From JADJPL01 sp964607915 (GTDB lineage Bacteria; Bacteroidota; Bacteroidia; Chitinophagales; Saprospiraceae): a stretch of DNA of 8,443 nucleotides. Where the stretch lies: NCBI GenBank assembly GCA_964607915.1, contig CAZSMU010000155.1, forward strand, positions 1 through 8,443, written 5' to 3'. Below, piece by piece: positions 1-6,390 of this stretch. Below the pieces are notes generated by a model that had not been told where the DNA came from, did no database searches, and saw nothing but the letters and a program-made list of their open reading frames with translations. How positions within the stretch are numbered: the stretch's first letter is position 1; every line of letters starts with the position of its first letter. The position numbers and the translations under genes are program-made.

Positions 1-34
1 GAGGGCACGAAGATGAAATTCGTCAGCAGGCCCT

Positions 35-48
35 GTGATTTATATCAC
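35..48. promoter_or_regulatory. Crp/Fnr-type operator-like palindrome
   Basis: GTGATTTATATCAC is a perfect 5-bp inverted repeat (GTGAT/ATCAC) around a 4-nt centre. That is the architecture of Crp/Fnr-family sites: TGTGA-N6-TCACA for Crp and TTGAT-N4-ATCAA for Fnr. Its centre is about 135 nt upstream of the start codon at 177. This is farther than usual for direct activation of the promoter at 165-172, so it may serve a more distal promoter or a gene to the left. The regulator is not in the window. Confidence 0.45.
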
Positions 49-79
49 CTGGGGGGTAAAATGGGGCTGGGCGCAGTGT

Positions 80-131
80 GGGCGAAAAAGGGCCTTTTTG
101 ACCCCTCGATGATTCCCCGCGCAACAAGTCT
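80..131 (+). repeat. 52-nt inverted repeat, left copy
   Basis: Starts GGGCGAAAAAGGGCC and ends CAACAAGTCT. The reverse complement of 621-672 aligns over the whole 52 nt without gaps at 42 identical positions; the first 20 and last 12 nt are nearly identical and most differences lie in the middle. Within it, 85-99 (AAAAAGG-G-CCTTTTT) is itself a 7-bp palindrome. The copy lies in the upstream region of the small gene at 177, pointing inward. It could be a duplicated regulatory element or the end of a small mobile unit. Confidence 0.7.
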
Positions 132-139
132 ATTCTCCT

Positions 140-172
140 TTTCACTTTTTTCCGAAGTTTTCTATATATTTG
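140..172 (+). promoter_or_regulatory. Bacteroidota-type promoter (TAnnTTTG)
   Basis: TATATTTG at 165-172 exactly matches the Bacteroidota -7 consensus TAnnTTTG. The -33 element (TTTG/TTG) is only approximated by TTTC at 140-143, 21 nt upstream. In this promoter class transcription starts a few nucleotides after the -7 element, so the start should fall at about 176-180, at or next to the ATG at 177. That implies a leaderless or nearly leaderless mRNA for the first gene. Confidence 0.45.
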
Positions 173-176
173 TTGC

Positions 177-575
177 ATGAGAACCACGTCCTGGATATTA
201 GCCTGTTACCTGGGGATAGGGAGCCTGTTCCCCGGGGCTGATTTCAGCCAACTGCCCAGGTTGGCGCAGGCGTACCAGCATTTCGCGCTGCACGTCCAGG
301 AAGCCAAAGCGGAGGGGGATTTTTTTACAGCGCTGGAGTTTTTGCGCATCCATTTCCTGAAGCCTTCCACGCACCAGAAAAAAAACCACAACCACCACAA
401 CCTGCCGTTCCAGTCGCTGGACCACATAGCGGTCTCCCTGCTTGACATCCCGGCCAGCCGGGAATTGCCCGAACTGCGGCAAACCGAAATCCTGCGGAAA
501 TCCCTGTTTTCTTTTCTGCCGCTCATAGGGCAGGAGTTCAAACTTTCCATACTGCAGCCTCCTGTCTTTTCATAG
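177..575 (+). CDS. Small exported His-rich protein of metal-efflux locus
   Basis: A 132-residue protein with no assigned biochemical function. The N-terminus is a short hydrophobic stretch (WILACYLGIGSLF, about residues 6-18), suggesting export or membrane anchoring. The middle carries a His/Asn run, HQKKNHNHHNLPF (about residues 66-78), which could bind metal. The order of a GSLFPG-D-FSQL-like segment, an F-x2-LEFL-x-IHFL helix and a His cluster ending in LPF resembles small uncharacterised proteins that I recall being encoded just before CusA/CzcA-type pumps in Bacteroidota. That similarity is from memory, not a search. The ATG is the only methionine in the frame and fits the usual short lead before the hydrophobic segment. 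No Shine-Dalgarno sequence precedes it. It is flanked by inverted 52-nt repeats and lies 243 nt before the pump gene. A periplasmic metal-handling or accessory role is inference. Confidence 0.75.
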   Translation: MRTTSWILACYLGIGSLFPGADFSQLPRLAQAYQHFALHVQEAKAEGDFFTALEFLRIHFLKPSTHQKKNHNHHNLPFQSLDHIAVSLLDIPASRELPELRQTEILRKSLFSFLPLIGQEFKLSILQPPVFS

Positions 576-592
576 GGCGTTCTCGAAGCCCT
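574..592 (+). terminator. Hairpin overlapping stop codon; weak terminator candidate
   Basis: AGGGC at 574-578 pairs with GCCCT at 588-592 across a 9-nt loop, and the stem starts inside the TAG stop. A run of eight T (609-616) follows, but 16 nt downstream rather than directly after the stem, so this is a poor match to a classical intrinsic terminator. It may cause partial attenuation between the small gene and the pump gene. Confidence 0.25.
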
Positions 593-620
593 TATCTCCG
601 GGAAGGAATTTTTTTTCAAA

Positions 621-672
621 AGACTTGTTGGGCGGCAAACCATTAAGAGGGTAAAAAGGCCCTTTCTCGCCC
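621..672 (-). repeat. 52-nt inverted repeat, right copy
   Basis: The reverse complement begins GGGCGAGAAAGGGCC and ends CAACAAGTCT, matching 80-131 at 42 of 52 positions without gaps. Together the copies bracket a 593-nt segment (80-672) containing only the small His-rich gene. No clear target-site duplication is visible outside the outer ends (CGCAGTGT on the left, ATGCGGTG on the right). Confidence 0.7.
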
Positions 673-693
673 ATGCGGTGCTTTTTTCGGTCA

Positions 694-708
694 TCTAACG
701 CCGTTAGA
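694..708. promoter_or_regulatory. 15-nt perfect palindrome, candidate operator
   Basis: TCTAACG-C-CGTTAGA has two perfect 7-bp half-sites around a single central base, 110 nt upstream of the pump start codon. No T-run follows and a 1-nt centre cannot form an RNA loop without opening pairs, so a dimeric repressor site is likelier than a terminator. The cognate regulator is not encoded in the window. Confidence 0.4.
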
Positions 709-789
709 CCTGTCAAAAAGCCTTCGTATGGGCAAAAGACGATTCTTTTTCCCTGCCTGCAGGATTTCTCGCCACCAGTCTAAAATGAC

Positions 790-802
790 GGGCTTGCAGC
801 CC
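790..802 (+). promoter_or_regulatory. Small hairpin just before pump start codon
   Basis: GGGCT-TGC-AGCCC is a 5-bp stem with a 3-nt loop ending 16 nt before the ATG at 819. In the mRNA it would lie in the ribosome-loading region and could modulate translation. The stem is short and may be a chance occurrence. Confidence 0.25.
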
Positions 803-818
803 TTTCAAACCATTTTTC

Positions 819-3800
819 ATGATTTATCAGCTCATACAGTTTTCTGTCCGGCAGAAACTGCTCATTGCATTGTTCATCGCGGGCCTGGTGATTGCCGGCA
901 TCATGGCCTTACAGCAACTCCCCGTAGATGCTGTGCCCGACATCACGAACAACCAAGTCCAGGTCGTGACCGTTTCCCCTTCGCTGGCCCCCCAGGAAGT
1001 GGAACAATTCATCACGCTTCCCATAGAAGTTGCGCTGGCCAATTTGCCCAGACGCCAGGAGATCCGCTCTATTTCCCGCTTTGGATTATCAGTAGTCACC
1101 GTTGTATTTGAGGAAGACGTACCGGTACTGGAAGCCCGCCAGTTGGTGCGGGAGCTCCTCGAGGAGGCGACTGCCAACATCCCGGAGGGCCTGGGTGCGC
1201 CGGAGTTGATGCCCATCACGACGGGGCTGGGGGAAATCTACCAATACGTCCTTCGGGTAAAGCCAGGCTATGAAGGGCGCTACGACGACATGGAGTTGCG
1301 CACGATACAGGACTGGATCGTCAAGCGCCAGTTGGCCGGGATACCGGGCATCATAGAAATCAGCAGTTTTGGCGGTCGGCTGAAACAGTACGAAGTAGCG
1401 ATAGACCCCGTATTGCTTCAAAGTTTAGACCTCTCCCTTGCCGAGGTATTTGACGCGCTGGCCCACAACAACCAGAACAGCGGGGGCAGCTACATCGAAA
1501 AAAATGCGAATGCTTTTTATATCCGCACGGAAGGAATGGTGAAAAATACGGAGGACATAGGTCGCATCGTGGTGGGCAGGCGCGGGGGTACCCCTGTGCT
1601 TATCCGCGACATTGCCCGGGTGCGGCTGGGCAGTCCCAACCGTTTCGGAGCCATGACCATGGACGGCAAAGGGGAAGCAGTAGGGGGCATCACGCTCATG
1701 CTCAAAGGAGCCAACTCCTCGGAGGCCATTGCCAATGTAAGGGGGCGGGTCGAGGAAGTCCGCAAATCCCTGCCGGAGGGGATTGATCTATATCCGTACT
1801 TAGACCGGGCCGCATTGGTGGCCAAAACCATACAAACGGTAAAAACCAACCTCCTCGAAGGCGGGATAATCGTGATTGTGGTGCTCATTTTGCTGCTCGG
1901 GAATTTTCGGGCCGGCCTGATTGTCGCGTCCGTCATCCCCCTGGCGATGTTGTTTGGCATCATCCTGATGAATGCCTTTGGCGTTTCGGCCAACCTCATG
2001 TCGCTGGGGGCGATTGATTTTGGCATCGTCGTGGACGGTGCCGTCATAGTGGTGGAAGGCGTGCTGCACGCGCTGGTGGCGTATTATGCGGGAAAAACCC
2101 TCACAAAGTCTGAGATGGACAATGTAGTTGTCAAATCTTCCGCCGAACTCTTCCGCTCTGCCGTTTTCGGGGTCATCATCATCCTGGTGGTCTTTGTGCC
2201 GGTCATGACGCTGACCGGAGTAGAAGGTAAAATGTTCCGCCCGATGGCCCTTTCCTTTTCTTTCGTCATCCTCGGGGCGTTGATTCTCTCTCTCACCTAT
2301 GTGCCGATGATGGTCTCCCTGGCCTTGTCAAAAAAAATCCGTTCCAGGCCTACCTTTGCCGACCGCCTGATCCAGAGCGCACGCAATCTGTACCGGCCTG
2401 TGCTCGAACAATCGCTGCGATGGCCCAAAGCCATCCTCGGGACTTCCTTTTTACTGTTGGCCTTATCCTTGTGGGTATTTTCCCGCATGGGGTCCGAGTT
2501 CATCCCCACGCTGGAAGAAGGCGACTTAGCCATGCAGATGACGATCCAACCGGGTAGCTCGCTCAGCGAAAGCGTGCGCACTTCCACCAAAGCAGAAAAA
2601 ATCCTGCTCGACCATTTTCCCGAAGTGCAGCATGTCGTCTCAAAGATCGGCACCGCCGAAGTACCTACCGACCCTATGGCCGTAGAAGATGCCGATATCA
2701 TGATCATCATGAAGCCCCGCGAAGAATGGACCAGCGCCCAAAACCGGGAGGAACTGGTCGAAAAAATGAAGGCCAGGCTGGCGGTCATTCCGGGTGCTTC
2801 TTTTGAGTTTACCCAGCCTATCCAGCTTCGCTTCAACGAGCTCATGACAGGTGCTAAAACGGATATTGCCGTAAAAATCTTCGGGGAGGATACCGAGGTA
2901 TTAAAAGGGCTGGCCGACAAGGCCGGTGAGCTCATAGCGAAAATCCCCGGGGCGGGCGATGTCAAAGTAGAGCAGACGGAGGGGTTCCCCCAGCTTCAGG
3001 TTCGCTTCGACCGGGAGAAAGTAGCCGAGTACGGGCTCGATATTGAAAGTCTGAACACGCTCGTGCGCACTGCATTCGCCGGCTCGGCAGCCGGTGTAGT
3101 TTTTGAAAACGAACGGCAGTTTGACCTCGTCGTGCGCCTACAGGAAGCGTATCGGGAGAATATAGACCTCGCCCTGCTGTTTGCACGCCTTCCGGACGGA
3201 CGCTCTATTCCCTTGAGCGAAGTGGCTGCCCTGGAATATCGGGAAGGCCCGATGATGATTTCCCGGGAACAGGCGCGCCGGCGGATTAATGTGGGCATCA
3301 ACGTACGCAACCGCGATGTGGCCAGCCTGGTCGCCGACATACAGCAAACCCTGGACGCAAACTTAACCCTGCCCGCCGGATACTCCATCCGCTACGGCGG
3401 TCAGTTTGAAAACCTGGAAGCGGCCCGTGCCCGCTTGAGCGTAGCCGTGCCCATCGCGCTGGGGCTCATTTTTATCCTGTTGTTCTTCACCTTTGGCACC
3501 GCTAAATACGCCCTTATGATTTTCAGCGCCGTACCCCTCTCCGTCATCGGAGGTATCCTGGCCCTCTGGCTCCGCGGGATGCCGTTCAGCATTTCGGCAG
3601 GTATCGGGTTTATCGCCCTCTTCGGAGTAGCCGTACTCAACGGAATTGTGTTGATCAGCTTTTTCAACCAGAACCTCGAGGGCGATGATGAAGAGCACCT
3701 GAAAGAGGTGATCATACGCGGAGGCCTCACCCGCCTAAGGCCTATCCTGATGACGGCCACCGTAGCGGCATTGGGCTTCATCCCCATGGCGACCTCCACC

Positions 3801-5129
3801 TCGAACGGGGCAGAGGTACAAAAACCCCTGGCTACAGTAGTCATCGGAGGGCTCATCACCTCTACCCTGCTCACCCTGCTCGTACTCCCCGTGTTATACT
3901 TCCTCGTAAACCGCCGCAAGCGCAGCAGTACGCCTCCGAGCTCCGCCGCGCCGGGCGTAGCATTGCTGCTCGTACTGCTGGGCGCGACACAAATGCAAGC
4001 CCAGGGGCTACCGCTCACACTGGACTTAGCCCTGCAGGCCGCCCGCGAAAAACACCCTTCCCTCAAAGCCGCCGCCCTCGAGGTCCAGGTGGCCCAATTG
4101 GGGATACCGCAGGCTCGCTACCTACCGCCTGCCCAGTTCTCCCTCACCAACGGACAGCTCGACAGCAAACTCCTGGACTATAATTTCTCGGTCTCCCAGA
4201 GCCTGGGAAACCCCGCCCAGGACCGACAGCGACGGGAACTCGCCCGCAGTACCGCCGAACTGCGCGGCGAAGAGCTACGCGTGCTGGAACAGCAACTCGA
4301 ACGGGAAGTGAAACAGCGCTGGCTCCACTGGGCCTTCCTGGGCCAGCAGGAAGCACTCCTCGGCCAACAGGCCGCCCTGCTCGACTCCCTGCTGGCTAAA
4401 ACCAACTTGCGCTACCAAAACGGGGAAATCGATTTGCTGGAAAAAAGCATCGTCGAAAACAAAGCCAGCATAGCCCGACAACGCGCCCGACAGGCCGTAG
4501 CAGAGACGGCCATGGCCTTGAACGAACTGACCCGCAGCGCCTACCTGTCGGAAACAGTATGGATACTACCTCCCGGCGGCTACCCCCTCCTCGCCGCCGA
4601 AATGGATACCGGCCCCGGCAACCTGCTCCTGCAGCCCGTTCGGCGCCTGGTCACCGTAGCCGAACAGGAAGTACTCGTAGAACAAAAATCCGTCGCGCCC
4701 CAGTGGAACATCGGATATGGCATTATCAGTCTGCGCCCGGCAAGCTACACGTTCCAGAATATGACCGTCGGCGTCAACATCCCCTTGTTCCGAAAACCCT
4801 GGCGCGCCACCGTGGAAACGGCCCGTTTAAAGCAAACGATCGCCGAAACGGAGCTCGAAGCCACCGCCTTCCAAATCGCCCGGCAACGGGAAGCCAGCGA
4901 CGTGCAGCTCCGTATGGCCGAAGACCTGCTCCAGGGCCAGGGCGACGCCCTGCTCCAACAAGCCGCGCAACTGCGCCGCTTGTCCGACACCCGATTGCGC
5001 AGTGGCGAAAGCGATTTCATAGAAATCGTCATCAGCCTGGAATCCGCCGTACAAAGCGAACTGGAATACCTGGGCCTGGCCCACCGCCATAACCTGGCCC
5101 TCATCGAATGGACCTTCTGGCGCAAGTGA
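819..5129 (+). CDS. CzcA/CusA-type RND metal pump fused to TolC-like outer-membrane factor
   Basis: A 1436-residue protein. Residues 1 to about 1035 are a complete heavy-metal RND transporter, which uses the proton gradient to expel metal cations from periplasm or cytoplasm. They comprise TM1 (about 10-30), a periplasmic porter domain with DAVPDITNNQV, five helices around 340-510, TM7 (about 540-560), a second porter domain and five terminal helices. The TM4 proton-relay motif DFG-x3-DGA-x4-E is intact: D400, D406 and E413, equivalent to D402/D408/E415 of CzcA. The CusA Met triad (M573, M623, M672) aligns with Q573, D624 and E674, and the CzcA-like RFNEL-x-TG segment is present, so divalent metals are likelier cargo than Cu(I)/Ag(I). 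After a basic RRKR (1032-1035), GVALLLVLLGA and MQAQ (about 1046-1062) resemble a signal peptide. Residues 1063-1436 form a TolC/OEP-like domain with two long helical repeats and beta-rich segments near 1090-1110 and 1285-1315. Stand-alone CzcA is about 1040-1060 residues. Such fusions occur in Bacteroidota, so a frameshift or assembly join is unlikely. The start matches the usual MI-x4-I-x-F-S N-terminus. Confidence 0.95.
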   Translation: MIYQLIQFSVRQKLLIALFIAGLVIAGIMALQQLPVDAVPDITNNQVQVVTVSPSLAPQEVEQFITLPIEVALANLPRRQEIRSISRFGLSVVTVVFEEDVPVLEARQLVRELLEEATANIPEGLGAPELMPITTGLGEIYQYVLRVKPGYEGRYDDMELRTIQDWIVKRQLAGIPGIIEISSFGGRLKQYEVAIDPVLLQSLDLSLAEVFDALAHNNQNSGGSYIEKNANAFYIRTEGMVKNTEDIGRIVVGRRGGTPVLIRDIARVRLGSPNRFGAMTMDGKGEAVGGITLMLKGANSSEAIANVRGRVEEVRKSLPEGIDLYPYLDRAALVAKTIQTVKTNLLEGGIIVIVVLILLLGNFRAGLIVASVIPLAMLFGIILMNAFGVSANLMSLGAIDFGIVVDGAVIVVEGVLHALVAYYAGKTLTKSEMDNVVVKSSAELFRSAVFGVIIILVVFVPVMTLTGVEGKMFRPMALSFSFVILGALILSLTYVPMMVSLALSKKIRSRPTFADRLIQSARNLYRPVLEQSLRWPKAILGTSFLLLALSLWVFSRMGSEFIPTLEEGDLAMQMTIQPGSSLSESVRTSTKAEKILLDHFPEVQHVVSKIGTAEVPTDPMAVEDADIMIIMKPREEWTSAQNREELVEKMKARLAVIPGASFEFTQPIQLRFNELMTGAKTDIAVKIFGEDTEVLKGLADKAGELIAKIPGAGDVKVEQTEGFPQLQVRFDREKVAEYGLDIESLNTLVRTAFAGSAAGVVFENERQFDLVVRLQEAYRENIDLALLFARLPDGRSIPLSEVAALEYREGPMMISREQARRRINVGINVRNRDVASLVADIQQTLDANLTLPAGYSIRYGGQFENLEAARARLSVAVPIALGLIFILLFFTFGTAKYALMIFSAVPLSVIGGILALWLRGMPFSISAGIGFIALFGVAVLNGIVLISFFNQNLEGDDEEHLKEVIIRGGLTRLRPILMTATVAALGFIPMATSTSNGAEVQKPLATVVIGGLITSTLLTLLVLPVLYFLVNRRKRSSTPPSSAAPGVALLLVLLGATQMQAQGLPLTLDLALQAAREKHPSLKAAALEVQVAQLGIPQARYLPPAQFSLTNGQLDSKLLDYNFSVSQSLGNPAQDRQRRELARSTAELRGEELRVLEQQLEREVKQRWLHWAFLGQQEALLGQQAALLDSLLAKTNLRYQNGEIDLLEKSIVENKASIARQRARQAVAETAMALNELTRSAYLSETVWILPPGGYPLLAAEMDTGPGNLLLQPVRRLVTVAEQEVLVEQKSVAPQWNIGYGIISLRPASYTFQNMTVGVNIPLFRKPWRATVETARLKQTIAETELEATAFQIARQREASDVQLRMAEDLLQGQGDALLQQAAQLRRLSDTRLRSGESDFIEIVISLESAVQSELEYLGLAHRHNLALIEWTFWRK

Positions 5130-5174
5130 GTGTAACCTATCTGCTTTCTTTTTCAATCTTTAAAAAAATCATCC

Positions 5175-6314
5175 ATGCGATCTATTATAATCTCCCTGCT
5201 TTCTTTGGCTGTCCTCACAGCGCTGCCCGCCTGCAAGGGCAAACAGAACGATCCTGCTGAAACCCGTGAACCAGCCGCCTCTTCGGGCAGCATCGTAGTC
5301 CTAAGTGCCGAACAGGCCCGATTGGCCCAAATCCAGACCGGCACCGCCGAAATGCGCACCCTGGAACTGGCCATCACCTGCACCGGTATGGTGGACGTGC
5401 CGCCCCAGAACGTCATTGCCGTACACGCCCCCGTCAAAGGCATCGTGCGCAACGTGACCCAACTGCCAGGCACCTTCCTGCGCAAAGGGCAGCTACTCAC
5501 CTCCCTCTCCCACCCCGACCTGGTGCGCCTGCAACGGGAATTTCTCGAAAACCAAAGCCAGCTCGACATGCTGGAAAAAGAGTTCAAACGCAAACAAGCC
5601 CTCGCCAGCAACGAAGCCACTTCCCAACGGGCCCTCGAACAGGCCAAAGCAGAGTATGAACTCGCCCGCGCCCGCAGCCAGGGGCTCAAAGCAGAACTCA
5701 AACTGGTCGGTATCGATGTAGCGAATCTGGAAAGCACCCAACACATCCAGGAACAAATCACCCTGTACTCCCCCGTCAGCGGCTATGTGGACCAGGTCAA
5801 TGTCAACCCGGGCAAGCTCGTCAACGCCGAAGACCTGCTCTACACCATTCTCGACGTGAGCCACGTCCATGCCGAACTCAACGTCTTCGCCCGCGATATA
5901 CCCCGGCTGAAGGAAGGACAGCGCATCGAAGTGCGCGTACCCGGCAACGACAAAGCCTACTCCGCCGAAGTGCACCTCCTCAGCCGCATGGTGAACCCCG
6001 ACGACAAGACGATCCGCGTACACGGGCACTTCAGCCCGGAACCGAAAGACCTCTTCCCCGGCTCCTTCCTGCAGGCCAAAATCTTCACGGAAAACAGCCG
6101 GCAGCCCTGCGTGCCCGAAACAGCCCTCATCCGCGAAGGCGACGCCTCTTTCGTGTTCGTGAAAAAAGGGGAAGGCTTTGAAAAAACACCCGTCCGCACC
6201 GTAGGTAACGACGGGAAATACGTGGCCCTGCTCGACCTGCCCACCGGTGCAGTGGTGGCCCTCACCGGCGCCTACTACCTCAACGGCGTATTGGCCGGCG
6301 GGGAAGAGGAATAG
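5175..6314 (+). CDS. Periplasmic adaptor lipoprotein of RND metal efflux (CusB/CzcB-like)
   Basis: A 379-residue membrane-fusion protein that bridges the inner-membrane pump and the outer-membrane channel. The N-terminus is a lipoprotein signal: hydrophobic residues 4-17 and lipobox L17-P18-A19-C20, so the mature protein should be lipid-anchored at C20. The biotinyl/lipoyl-like barrel-sandwich halves are visible at about residues 79-110 (HAPVKGIV) and 195-225 (SPVSGYV). Between them is a charged helical hairpin (about 112-185, rich in Glu, Gln, Arg and Ala). A beta-barrel (about 230-305) and a membrane-proximal domain (about 310-375) follow. The length is normal for the family. It begins 45 nt after the pump stop, with an A-rich stretch (TTTAAAAAAATC) before the ATG and no Shine-Dalgarno sequence, and is probably co-transcribed with the pump. 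No His- or Met-rich N-terminal metal-binding extension of the CusB/CzcB kind is visible. The acidic GGEEE end is unremarkable. Confidence 0.93.
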   Translation: MRSIIISLLSLAVLTALPACKGKQNDPAETREPAASSGSIVVLSAEQARLAQIQTGTAEMRTLELAITCTGMVDVPPQNVIAVHAPVKGIVRNVTQLPGTFLRKGQLLTSLSHPDLVRLQREFLENQSQLDMLEKEFKRKQALASNEATSQRALEQAKAEYELARARSQGLKAELKLVGIDVANLESTQHIQEQITLYSPVSGYVDQVNVNPGKLVNAEDLLYTILDVSHVHAELNVFARDIPRLKEGQRIEVRVPGNDKAYSAEVHLLSRMVNPDDKTIRVHGHFSPEPKDLFPGSFLQAKIFTENSRQPCVPETALIREGDASFVFVKKGEGFEKTPVRTVGNDGKYVALLDLPTGAVVALTGAYYLNGVLAGGEEE

Positions 6315-6332
6315 GCTTGTTTTGATATTTTC

Positions 6333-6364
6333 CGTACCTGAAAGTAAAAAAAATCGTACCTTAT
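6333..6364 (+). promoter_or_regulatory. Possible promoter with CGTACCT direct repeat
   Basis: The 76-nt spacer before the haem gene has two copies of CGTACCT (6333-6339 and 6355-6361) whose starts are 22 nt apart, about two helical turns. The second overlaps TACCTTAT (6357-6364), a partial match to the Bacteroidota -7 element TAnnTTTG, 26 nt before the ATG. No good -33 element is seen. A separate promoter for the haem-aceK pair is plausible but weakly supported. Confidence 0.25.
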
Positions 6365-6390
6365 CCCCTTGAATAAAAACCTGTACAAAC

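Larger units (their letters stand above)
1..176. other. Upstream intergenic/regulatory region
   Basis: No convincing complete gene lies here. The region holds a Crp/Fnr-type palindrome (35-48), the left copy of a 52-nt inverted repeat (80-131) and a promoter-like element next to the first start codon (165-172). One frame reads GHEDEIRQQAL followed by a stop at 36-38. That could be the tail of a gene entering from the left, but 11 codons cannot settle it. Confidence 0.6.

Noticed and set aside
3..38. Possible C-terminal tail GHEDEIRQQAL of a gene entering from the left
   Set aside because: Only 11 codons are visible; the composition looks protein-like but cannot be distinguished from chance without the left flank.
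85..99. AAAAAGGGCCTTTTT as an intrinsic terminator for an upstream gene
   Set aside because: The stem is mostly A-T with a 3-nt loop and little GC, so it would be weak; its presence in both 52-nt repeat copies suits a repeat core better.
1..180. Frame 1 is open for 59 codons up to a stop at 178-180
   Set aside because: The translation is not recognisable, it overlaps the palindrome, repeat and promoter element, and a run this long is expected by chance at this base composition.
206..694. Minus-strand open frame of 162 codons over the small gene and repeat
   Set aside because: Arg/Ser/Trp-rich composition, no recognisable domain, and antisense to a gene with a sensible exported-protein pattern.
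3897..4010. Assembly error or lost stop codon joining separate pump and outer-membrane genes
   Set aside because: The reading frame is continuous with consistent codon use, and pump-TolC fusions of about 1440-1470 residues are known in Bacteroidota.
4559..5092. Plus-strand open frame of 177 codons in another phase
   Set aside because: Lies inside the TolC-like domain; Pro/Arg/Gly-rich shadow translation.
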